Below, piece by piece: positions 14,906 to 20,804 of a stretch of DNA of 20,804 nt. The translations under genes and the position numbers were made by a program. The DNA lies in NCBI GenBank assembly GCA_913774795.1, contig CAJYIL010000172.1, forward strand, positions 1 through 20,804. The letters run 5' to 3'. The notes beneath the pieces are model-generated. The model saw only the letters and a list, made by a program, of their open reading frames with translations. It was not told the DNA's origin and searched no databases. How positions within the stretch are numbered: the first letter of the stretch is position 1; each line of letters opens with the position of its first letter. The DNA is from Pseudobdellovibrionaceae bacterium (lineage in GTDB: Bacteria; Bdellovibrionota; Bdellovibrionia; Bdellovibrionales; JAMPXM01).

Positions 14906-15913
14906 TTAGTTAAAGATGCGCTCGGCGATTTGAATACCGTTGAGAGCGGCCCCTTTGCGGAGGTTGTCGCTCACGATCCACATCAGCCACGTGTTCTTCT
15001 CAGCTCGATCACGGTGAAGACGGCCGACGTAAACAGGATCTCTACCTGAAACGTTGGTCTGCAGAGGATACGCTGGACTTTCGACTGGTGAACCGACGAC
15101 GAGACCGTCTTGAGTCTTCATCGCGGCCACGATGTCAGCCTCCGAGGCGGTGTCAGAGTTGATCGTCACCCAAGCGGCTTCCGCGTGCGCGTTCATTGTT
15201 GGAACACGAACGGTGAACGCGCTGACCGGTAAACCTGGAAGACGCAGAATCTTCTGGGTCTCGTTCATGATCTTGGCTTCTTCGCTCGAGAAACCGTCAG
15301 GCCCGAAGCTGCCGATCTGCGGGATGCAGTTGAATGCGATCGGCGCGGGAAAGGTGACAGGTTTCATCTCTTCAGCTTCGAGCGCTTGGCGAGTTGAATT
15401 GAAAAGTTCTTCGATGCCGTTACGGCCAGCGCCACTCACCGATTGATAAGAGGCGACGCGAACGTGCTTTAAACCGAATTTTTTCTGAAGAGGATTGAGC
15501 GCAACGACCAGTTGGATTGTCGAGCAATTCGGGTTCGCGATGATTGTCGGTTGAGATGGAATCAAATCGCCGTTCACTTCAGGAACGACGAGAGGAAACT
15601 TGTCGTTCATCCGGAAGGCCGACGAGTTATCGACTGCGTAAGCGCCGGCCGCAACCGCTTTCGGTGCCCACACTTCGCTGATGTCTTCACCGGAAGAAAA
15701 GAAAACGAGATCGAGGCCGTCGAAGCAGCCCTCTTTCAGAGTTTGAACGGGCCATTCTTTGCCGAGACATTTTCGTGTGAGGCCGACCGAAGCCTCGCTG
15801 GCGAACAAACGTATTTCGTTTGCTTTAAAGCCACGTTCTTCGATGAGAGAGAGAAAGGTTTCACCAACGACGCCGGTCGCGCCAACAACACCGATATTGA
15901 TCATTTTCGCCAT
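14906..15913 (-). CDS. asd: Aspartate-semialdehyde dehydrogenase
   Basis: Asd reduces aspartyl phosphate to aspartate semialdehyde with NADPH, the branch point for lysine, diaminopimelate, threonine and methionine. It therefore also feeds peptidoglycan synthesis. The protein has 335 residues from ATG at 15913. The NADP loop GVVGATGVVG lies at about 8-17, NSSAFR near 96-101 binds phosphate, and the catalytic cysteine is Cys130 in ANPNCSTIQ. A later catalytic His lies in RVPTMNAHAEAAW, where many homologues read GHS or GHT instead of NAH. A second ATG three codons later (15904) and a TTG 12 codons upstream are alternatives. None has a clear ribosome binding site, and the chosen ATG gives the usual N-terminus. 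It follows pssA by 59 bases and is probably cotranscribed. Confidence 0.97.
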   Translation of the reverse strand: MAKMINIGVVGATGVVGETFLSLIEERGFKANEIRLFASEASVGLTRKCLGKEWPVQTLKEGCFDGLDLVFFSSGEDISEVWAPKAVAAGAYAVDNSSAFRMNDKFPLVVPEVNGDLIPSQPTIIANPNCSTIQLVVALNPLQKKFGLKHVRVASYQSVSGAGRNGIEELFNSTRQALEAEEMKPVTFPAPIAFNCIPQIGSFGPDGFSSEEAKIMNETQKILRLPGLPVSAFTVRVPTMNAHAEAAWVTINSDTASEADIVAAMKTQDGLVVGSPVESPAYPLQTNVSGRDPVYVGRLHRDRAEKNTWLMWIVSDNLRKGAALNGIQIAERIFN

Positions 15914-15972
15914 GCCGAAGGGTCTACCAGCGGCACGGCGCGAGTTCAAGGGTCGGCTTTAGGCCCGCGCCC

Positions 15973-16857
15973 TCACGGCAATTGCGGTTCTTCGTCTTCG
16001 CTTTCGTCGGTGTCGACTTGCTCGTGGAGATCGTCGCCTCCGTCTTGATCTAGGTCGACGCCGGTCGCGAGATGGGGCTCCGGTAACGGTTTGCCCCAGT
16101 TCAAGATACCGAAGACGGCGCCGGTTGCGGCGTAGCCGAAGAACAGAACAAAGAGCATCACCTCAGGTCGAATTGCGACGAGGTAAATCACGATCAAGCC
16201 GATGACTAGGTAGTGGAATGGCAAGCGGCGCTTCAGGTCGATGTCTTTGAATGAACGGTACTTGAATGTCGAAACCATGACGAAGGCGAGAATCATCGTC
16301 ATGAAGAGCAGAGTGTACGAGCGCTGAGGTTCCCAGCCCATGTTATCGAACGCCAAAACCGACGATGCGACGATGCCGGCCGCCATCGGGATCGGGAGAC
16401 CTTGGAAGAATCCTTTTTCGACAACCGCCGCTTGCACGTTAAAGCGAGCGAGACGAAGGGCGCCGCAAGCCGCGAACAAGAACGAGGCGAGCCAGCCAAT
16501 TCGGCCGAACGGTTGAAGAGCCCACAAATAGAGTAAAAGCCCTGGCGCGACACCGAACGAAACCAAATCGCAGAGCGAGTCATACTCCGCTCCGAATTTA
16601 CTCATCGACTGCGTCATGCGCGCGACGCGTCCGTCGAGAGTATCGAAGACAGCGGCCGCGACAATCGCGTAGGCGGCGAACATGTAGTTCTTCTCGATCG
16701 CCTGAACGATCGCGAGAAAGCCGAAGAACATGTTCATCGTCGTGATCAAGTTCGGAAGAACATAGATGTGCATACCGGGGCGCATGCGCAAACGGCGAAA
16801 ACGTTTTTTAGGAGCAAGAGCGGCGGAGCCGTTCGCACGGGAAGTTTGAATATCCAT
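15973..16857 (-). CDS. pssA: CDP-diacylglycerol-serine O-phosphatidyltransferase
   Basis: This integral membrane enzyme transfers the phosphatidyl group from CDP-diacylglycerol to serine, the first step to phosphatidylethanolamine. The protein has 294 residues. The CDP-alcohol phosphotransferase motif D-x2-DG-x2-AR-x8-G-x3-D-x3-D is complete: Asp72, Asp75-Gly76, Ala79-Arg80, Gly89, Asp93 and Asp97. Six or more hydrophobic segments follow, and LPNLITTMNMFFGFLAI fits the PssA N-terminus. The C-terminal 35 residues are an acidic tail (Asp/Glu-rich, ending DESEDEEPQLP) not typical of Bacillus PssA. It begins 14 bases after the lipid kinase-like gene, with which it forms a transcript. The ribosome binding site is weak, so translation may depend on coupling. 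Confidence 0.93.
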   Translation of the reverse strand: MDIQTSRANGSAALAPKKRFRRLRMRPGMHIYVLPNLITTMNMFFGFLAIVQAIEKNYMFAAYAIVAAAVFDTLDGRVARMTQSMSKFGAEYDSLCDLVSFGVAPGLLLYLWALQPFGRIGWLASFLFAACGALRLARFNVQAAVVEKGFFQGLPIPMAAGIVASSVLAFDNMGWEPQRSYTLLFMTMILAFVMVSTFKYRSFKDIDLKRRLPFHYLVIGLIVIYLVAIRPEVMLFVLFFGYAATGAVFGILNWGKPLPEPHLATGVDLDQDGGDDLHEQVDTDESEDEEPQLP

Positions 16858-16871
16858 GGCTCAAGACGCTA

Positions 16872-17600
16872 TCAGAACGGGCCGCTGCTAAACACGAAAA
16901 AAAGAACGCTTAAGAGCAGCGCGCTGATAACAGGAAACGTGAAGTTGTCATCGAGTTTTCCCACCGGCGCGAGTTCGGCGACAGCACCGATCAAGCCACC
17001 CAGCGGCGCAACGATGAGAAGGCGCTCCGTCATGAGATTATTCAAATAGCAGTAAACACCGGTGATGATGGCGCACACCGCGAATGCGGCCATTGTTCCC
17101 TGAAGCGTTTTGTTGCCGATGATGCGGTCTTTGCCGAAACGGATGCCGAAGAACGAAGCGATTGGATCACCGAACGCCAAAAACAAAAGAGTCAGCGTAA
17201 TGATGTGCATGTCTTTGAAGAGCAAAAGAACCATGCATCCGAGGTAAAGAAAGGTCATGCCCGAGATCGATTCGCGTTCGTGTTTGCGCATGATCGGGCC
17301 AAAAATTCTCAACGTCGCGCGATTCAAACCCGGCGAGTTTTTACGAAGAACATCGAGCGGGATGATGATCGCGCTGACAAGCAGAAGAAGAGCCCATCCG
17401 ACTTTGATGCCCCAAAGATTGATCGCAAGCGCCATAAAACAGATGCCGAGACAGTGGGCCACTTTGCGGGTCAAATGAATATCGCTACGCTGTTTCAGTC
17501 CCTGGTGCTGCATAAGTGCCGTCAAATGACTCTCTTCTTCGATTGTGGTGTCGGCTCTAGTCTGACTATAAAGAGGCAGAATAACTAGCTTTTCCGTCAT
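16872..17600 (-). CDS. CTP-dependent lipid kinase-like membrane protein (dolichol/phytol/DAG kinase family)
   Basis: The protein has 242 residues and about six to seven membrane segments. It carries the landmarks of the CTP-using polyprenol/phytol/diacylglycerol kinase family: HLTRKVAH near 42-49, GDPIASFFGIRFGK at 144-157, NKTLQGTMA at 163-171, and AELAP then KLDDNFTFP with Glu209 and Asp217-Asp218-Asn219. ESISGMTFLYLG (110-121) fits the family 'SGatyyllg' strand. The substrate is unknown; diacylglycerol or a polyprenol is plausible because pssA follows 14 bases downstream. A first 40-residue cytoplasmic stretch has several possible starts, and the first ATG is used with only a weak ribosome binding site (GAG). 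It is divergent from an exported protein gene, with 122 bases between them, so it heads the kinase-pssA-asd run. Confidence 0.85.
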   Translation of the reverse strand: MTEKLVILPLYSQTRADTTIEEESHLTALMQHQGLKQRSDIHLTRKVAHCLGICFMALAINLWGIKVGWALLLLVSAIIIPLDVLRKNSPGLNRATLRIFGPIMRKHERESISGMTFLYLGCMVLLLFKDMHIITLTLLFLAFGDPIASFFGIRFGKDRIIGNKTLQGTMAAFAVCAIITGVYCYLNNLMTERLLIVAPLGGLIGAVAELAPVGKLDDNFTFPVISALLLSVLFFVFSSGPF

Positions 17601-17622
17601 TCTGTGCTCTTTTGTCTACATT

Positions 17623-17652
17623 TTGGTCAGTCACCGGCTTTTAGTTTAAAAT
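17623..17652 (+). promoter_or_regulatory. Candidate promoter of the exported protein gene at 17723
   Basis: TTGGTC (17623-17628) and TAAAAT (17647-17652) are 18 bases apart. The -10 matches five of six consensus bases and the -35 three. Transcription would start near 17659, giving a leader of about 64 bases that ends in the GGAGG ribosome binding site. Confidence 0.4.
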
Positions 17653-17722
17653 AGCCTCTGTTATTTCGGTGGTTTAGAGAGTCCCGGTCCTTGCATTGCT
17701 CAACGGGTGGAGGCGTGTTTTC

Positions 17723-18577
17723 GTGCAAAACTTCGGTTTGAATCTCGTCAGACTTGCGCTTGTTCTCGGGACTTTGCTCCCGGGTGCGATGGCGTCGGCG
17801 CGCGATTACCGCAATCACGAAGGCTACATCGATTCGACTTTGGCAGAGCGCGGTTCGCAGTCGAGCGATTTGCAAATGATCACGGAGTTGCCTTCGGACG
17901 GGCCGAATTTCCACGACTACATTTTTAACGCCGAGCTCACGCACGAATTCCAGGAAGCCTACAACAACCGCTTCGGTCGGACAGACGCCGAGCAAATCTT
18001 GCGTGCGCCCAATCGGACCAGCTTTTACAACGACGTTTGGTTTCAAGGTTCGCCGCAGGACTACACCGAGCAGCGCCGTCAGTTCGCCGATTATATGTTG
18101 AAGCGCTTAGGCGAATATCACGTCGATAACTACATGAAGACGAATCCGTCGGCGCGAGGAATTTACGAGCTGAAGGAAAAAGCGTCTTCGCTCAATGTTC
18201 AAGTTCAGTCATTTCAGTTTGATATGCGCTATGAGATCGCGGGTAACACAGCCGATTTCGTCGTGAAAAACCCGTATTTGAAAACTGCCAAAGTTCGTTT
18301 GCAGATGAACCAGGGTGCGTTTGGTCCTTCGACGATTGACGAGACCATCGTGACTCTCGGAACAGAAGTCACGAAGACGATTTCGATCATGAGTTACTAC
18401 TCGATGCCGCTGAATAACGTTTCGTTCGTGACGACAAAAGGTCTCGCGCCCGGACTGGCAGCGACCTTCTCGTTTATCGATGCGCAACGCGATCTCGGCC
18501 CGGATACCGTTCGAAAGCTCACATCAAACTGGATTCGTGAGACGATCTATCTTGGCGGTTTGAACTTCACGTTCTAG
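17723..18577 (+). CDS. Exported protein of unknown function
   Basis: The protein has 284 residues from GTG at 17723-17725, chosen because GGAGG (17709-17713) lies nine bases upstream; a TTG at 17696 precedes that site. The signal peptide is NLVRLALVLGTLLPGAMASA with cleavage near residue 26. The first part of the mature protein is Asn/Gln/Tyr-rich and probably helical (about 60-150, for example HDYIFNAELTHEFQEAYNN). The second part (about 165-284) alternates strands and ends in GGLNFTF, a C-terminal Phe as in outer-membrane barrels, though it is too short for a large barrel. I do not recognise the family. Its stop codon directly abuts a perfect inverted repeat shared with the convergent gene. 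Confidence 0.82.
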   Translation: MQNFGLNLVRLALVLGTLLPGAMASARDYRNHEGYIDSTLAERGSQSSDLQMITELPSDGPNFHDYIFNAELTHEFQEAYNNRFGRTDAEQILRAPNRTSFYNDVWFQGSPQDYTEQRRQFADYMLKRLGEYHVDNYMKTNPSARGIYELKEKASSLNVQVQSFQFDMRYEIAGNTADFVVKNPYLKTAKVRLQMNQGAFGPSTIDETIVTLGTEVTKTISIMSYYSMPLNNVSFVTTKGLAPGLAATFSFIDAQRDLGPDTVRKLTSNWIRETIYLGGLNFTF

Positions 18578-18628
18578 GTACCACCTTCCCAAGCGAAACG
18601 CGGCGCGTTTCGCTTGGGAAGGTGGTAC
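18578..18628. repeat. Perfect 24-bp inverted repeat between convergent stop codons
   Basis: The left arm (18578-18601, starting GTACCACCTTCCC) and right arm (18605-18628, ending GGGAAGGTGGTAC) are perfect inverted copies around GGC. The left arm starts at the base after the TAG of the plus-strand gene. The right arm ends on the first base of the CTA that encodes the minus-strand TAG. It would form a very stable RNA or DNA hairpin in both transcripts. No T-run follows in either direction, so it is not a standard intrinsic terminator. Confidence 0.95.
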
Positions 18629-19134
18629 TACCGCTCGATGACGAAGTCGCGTTCAACTTTGCCGCCGGATTTCAGGATGTGCTGAATGCGGATTCGATTT
18701 TCGCCGTTGGCGAGGGTGATGTAATCCGTCGTAAATGTGTCTTGTTTGCCTGTCGGGAAGACGGTTGCGCCGAATCCGTTCGTCATGTTGCGAATCTCGG
18801 AGGAGGCGATTTGCTCTTTCTTTTTTAAACAGAGCGATCCGCTCAAGCGCACTTGGAGAACGTTTTTCGAAAAGCGACTGTTACCTTCACAGGGAATCGT
18901 AAAGTCGATCGCTTGCGAGCCTCGGTCGTCGATCGTGGTCGCGGAGTACTGTGGGCCTTGAACGCTGGCAGGCTCGCGCGAGTCGATGTGTTCGATCTTC
19001 GTTTCTTGTCGAGCGACGCGCGCCTGTTTGATCGTGCTCGGTGGCTGAAGCACCGATGCAAAAACGCCTACGCCGGCCACTACGACGGCAATCAGAGTCC
19101 AGACGATCATTTGAAGTTGAGCGGGAGTACGCAT
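18628..19134 (-). CDS. Single-membrane-segment envelope protein of unknown function
   Basis: The protein has 168 residues with an uncleaved or signal-type segment at about 9-28 (MIVWTLIAVVVAGVGVFASV), then a periplasmic region. That region is polar to about residue 75. From 76 to 168 it looks like beta strands, including CEGNSRFSKNVLQVRLSGSLC, whose two cysteines (about 82 and 102) could form a disulfide. NGENRIRIQH resembles immunoglobulin-like or adhesive folds, but I would not assign a family. The ATG directly abuts AAAGGAG with no spacer. An in-frame TGA lies four codons upstream, and the next Met (residue 9) is badly spaced. It follows the lipoprotein gene by 49 bases and is probably cotranscribed with it. 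Confidence 0.78.
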   Translation of the reverse strand: MRTPAQLQMIVWTLIAVVVAGVGVFASVLQPPSTIKQARVARQETKIEHIDSREPASVQGPQYSATTIDDRGSQAIDFTIPCEGNSRFSKNVLQVRLSGSLCLKKKEQIASSEIRNMTNGFGATVFPTGKQDTFTTDYITLANGENRIRIQHILKSGGKVERDFVIER

Positions 19135-19183
19135 CTCCTTTTCTCATCGGACTACATGGCGGCTTTCGAGAGGCGAGGTCGAG

Positions 19184-19813
19184 TTACTTTTTCGGGAAAA
19201 TTTTTGCCGCGATTTCGCTCGGAGAAACAGGTGCGGCCATCGAGCGGAGCATCTGTTGCGTACGCACTTTTTCCGGGACTTCGATCTTGGCGTCGCGAAT
19301 TTGCTCGATGATCTGACGGAAGGCCGGGTTTGAATTCGCGTCGGGTCGGATCTCGGCCATCAAGTTATTGAGCAGGACGATATATGTGCCCTGTTCGCGC
19401 GGCGAGTGCTGCGCATCGGGACGAAGTGCCGCAAGCGCCTCGTTCGTGAGGTCTTGGAGAACCGTATTGAGTGAGTTGAGATCAGAAAGTTCTCGGCGGA
19501 GACGCGCGAACGTATGCTCGCGACTTCCGTCTTGGTCAGGGCGTGCGAAGACGATGCGGGTCGCGTCCTTGAGCTGTTCGATCGCTTCGGGCTCGGCGAC
19601 GATGCCGCGGTCGTCGTCGACCTCTTGTTGTTTCTGGATCGCTTGGGCCTTTTTGATTTTTGCGACGACGAGAGCGTTCATCTGCTCCGCGTTCTTCATC
19701 TGGAGCTGCACCGAATCGTACTGGACCTGGGTCTTGCCCGCGTAAGGATTCACTTTTTCATGTGAGCAAGCGGCGAGCGACGTGAGGGCAGCTAGAGCGA
19801 TGATGTTTTTCAT
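19184..19813 (-). CDS. Lipoprotein of unknown function with helical domain
   Basis: The protein has 209 residues. A short signal peptide ends in the lipobox LAAC (Cys16). The remainder is rich in Gln, Glu, Lys and Ala and probably all-helical, with coiled-coil potential at about 32-66 (VQLQMKNAEQMNALVVAKIK) and another helix pair at about 95-135. No enzymatic motif is visible. Many Gram-negative lipoproteins of this form are structural or complex partners, which is as far as I can go. There is no ribosome binding site before the ATG, and a TAGAAT box ends six bases upstream, so the message may be leaderless. It is followed on the same strand by the single-membrane-segment protein, suggesting a two-gene unit, and is divergent from the DsbA-like lipoprotein. 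Confidence 0.82.
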   Translation of the reverse strand: MKNIIALAALTSLAACSHEKVNPYAGKTQVQYDSVQLQMKNAEQMNALVVAKIKKAQAIQKQQEVDDDRGIVAEPEAIEQLKDATRIVFARPDQDGSREHTFARLRRELSDLNSLNTVLQDLTNEALAALRPDAQHSPREQGTYIVLLNNLMAEIRPDANSNPAFRQIIEQIRDAKIEVPEKVRTQQMLRSMAAPVSPSEIAAKIFPKK

Positions 19814-19819
19814 ACGAGT

Positions 19820-19825
19820 ATTCTA
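19820..19825 (-). promoter_or_regulatory. Candidate -10 box giving a leaderless lipoprotein message
   Basis: The minus strand reads TAGAAT, then six bases, then the ATG at 19813. This matches five of six bases of the -10 consensus and repeats the arrangement before the CFI-box gene. No good -35 is seen; TTCCTA lies 17 bases upstream. No ribosome binding site is present. Confidence 0.4.
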
Positions 19826-19938
19826 GCCAGTCTTCAGAAAGTTAGGAAAGTCTGGAAGGAAGCGGCGCGACTGGCTTGTTTTTCGTTCGCCCCTCTCCGA
19901 AGCGTGTGTCAGACTTTGTTTTCAATAAGGAGTTCATC

Positions 19939-20718
19939 TTGAAATCACTCAAAGGTATCGCGCTATTGGCGACCGGCCTCATCGTTGCCGGCTGCGCACC
20001 ATCTGCCCCACAACTCAAGAAAGTCATGGAAGAGAATCCAGAAATTCTCTACGGCGTGATCCAAAAGGATCCGAAGAAGTTCTTGGACGTCGTTAACGAA
20101 GCGGCTCAAAAAGCTCGTCAGCAAGAAGAGTCGAAATTCGCCGAAGACGAAGCGAAAGCTCGCGAAGAAGAAATGAAGAACCCGAAGAAGCCTGAGATCG
20201 GCGCAAACCGCGCGTTCGCGGGAACTGACGGTGCTCCGATCACAATCGTGGAATACTCGGACTTCCAGTGTCCTTACTGCCGTCGCGGTCACGATACGAT
20301 GAAGCAAGTTCTCGAGAAGTACGCAGGCAAAGTGAAGATCGTCTTCAAGCAGATGCCGATCGAGCGTATTCACCCTCTCGCTCGCCCAGGTTCGGACATG
20401 TATGAAGCCATCGCGATGCAAGACAAAGCGAAAGCGACGAAGTTCAAAGACTACGTTTTCGAACACCAAGACGACTTGAATAAAGAAGGTCCTAAGTTTT
20501 ACGAAGAAGTCGCGAAAAAAGTCGGCGCAAACGTTGCGAAGGCGAAGAAAGATGCGGCTGGCGAAGACGTGAAGAAGATCGTCGAAGCGGATAAAGCTGA
20601 AGGCGAAAAATTCGGCTTCACGGGAACTCCTGGTTACCTCGTCAACGGCGTTTCGTTGAAAGGTGCTTACCCATTCGAAGAGTTCGAAAAGCTGATCGAC
20701 AAGATGCTCGCGAAGTAA
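19939..20718 (+). CDS. DsbA-family thioredoxin-fold lipoprotein
   Basis: The protein has 259 residues from TTG at 19939-19941, chosen because AAGGAG (19927-19932) lies six bases upstream and the result is a clean lipoprotein signal ending VAGC (Cys19). A Lys/Glu-rich helical linker runs to about residue 90. The thioredoxin-fold domain then shows EYSDFQCPYCRRGHD (Cys111, Cys114) and the cis-Pro loop TGTPGYLVNG, as in DsbA/DsbG/BdbD-like disulfide exchange proteins. It would therefore form or isomerise disulfides in envelope proteins from a membrane anchor. Several nearby exported proteins have paired cysteines. The linker begins with a segment (about 25-55) seen N-terminal to the thiol domain in other bacterial DsbA-type lipoproteins. 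It is monocistronic, with its own terminator downstream. Confidence 0.92.
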   Translation: MKSLKGIALLATGLIVAGCAPSAPQLKKVMEENPEILYGVIQKDPKKFLDVVNEAAQKARQQEESKFAEDEAKAREEEMKNPKKPEIGANRAFAGTDGAPITIVEYSDFQCPYCRRGHDTMKQVLEKYAGKVKIVFKQMPIERIHPLARPGSDMYEAIAMQDKAKATKFKDYVFEHQDDLNKEGPKFYEEVAKKVGANVAKAKKDAAGEDVKKIVEADKAEGEKFGFTGTPGYLVNGVSLKGAYPFEEFEKLIDKMLAK

Positions 20719-20743
20719 GGGTCGGTCCTTACTTTTCGGAATG

Positions 20744-20774
20744 AAGCCCGGGGTGATGCCCTGGGCTTTTTTAT
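20744..20774 (+). terminator. Intrinsic terminator of the DsbA-like gene
   Basis: AAGCCCGGGG (20744-20753) pairs with CCCTGGGCTT (20759-20768), with one G-T wobble and a five-base loop. It is followed by TTTTATTTT. It lies 26 bases after the stop codon. Confidence 0.9.
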
Positions 20775-20804
20775 TTTGGGCGTGGCGACTCGGCCCGATT
20801 CGGT

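Noticed and set aside
1..20804. CRISPR arrays, tRNA/rRNA genes, insertion sequences, toxin-antitoxin pairs, riboswitches
   Set aside because: I looked for direct repeats with regular spacing, cloverleaf T-loop and anticodon patterns, transposase motifs and terminal repeats, paired small genes and long conserved leaders, and found none that hold up.

Overview
The window reads as chromosomal core DNA from a Gram-negative bacterium, most likely a member of Bdellovibrionota (Bdellovibrio-like). This is an inference. It rests on moderate-to-high GC with many TCG/GCG codons, abundant lipoproteins and outer-membrane proteins, a CFI-box C-terminal domain protein, an HNH protein resembling the multicopy Bdellovibrio type, and an asd / truA-rplM-rpsI neighbourhood like that of delta-type proteobacteria. 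There are no tRNA or rRNA genes, CRISPR arrays, insertion sequences or phage genes.

Layout. (1) 1-2608, minus strand: most of a homodimeric pyruvate dehydrogenase E1 (aceE-like), whose C-terminus runs off the left edge. (2) 2609-5263: a visibly more AT-rich stretch with an HNH endonuclease-like gene, a 335-base non-coding gap and a secreted LprI-domain protein. It looks like a small accessory islet. (3) 5264-6760, minus: a TonB C-terminal domain protein followed by a small MobA-like protein lacking the catalytic signature. (4) 6910-9763, plus: a PP2C-type Ser/Thr phosphatase, a membrane-anchored M23 peptidase with LytM motifs closed by a strong UUCG terminator, and an L,D-transpeptidase-like lipoprotein. 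A convergent small Sel1-repeat protein follows. (5) 10331-14855, minus: a CFI-box protein translationally coupled to an outer-membrane beta-barrel protein, then truA, rplM, rpsI and a terminator. (6) 14906-17600, minus: a CTP-dependent lipid kinase-like membrane protein, pssA (phosphatidylserine synthase) and asd (aspartate-semialdehyde dehydrogenase). (7) 17723-20718: an unrecognised exported protein converging, across a perfect 24-bp inverted repeat, with two minus-strand envelope proteins. A divergent DsbA-family lipoprotein and its terminator end the window.

Most genes concern the cell envelope: peptidoglycan remodelling (M23, L,D-transpeptidase, diaminopimelate supply through Asd), phospholipid synthesis (PssA and the kinase), and envelope or exported proteins (TonB-like, barrel, lipoproteins, DsbA-like). 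These are interleaved with core translation genes.

The least ordinary features are the long perfect inverted repeat that fills the gap between two convergent stop codons, two genes with TAGAAT boxes exactly six bases before an ATG that could be leaderless, the CFI-box/barrel pair sitting between asd and truA, the degenerate nucleotidyltransferase-like protein, and a palindrome spanning the truA start codon. I saw no clear multi-gene defence or other novel system.
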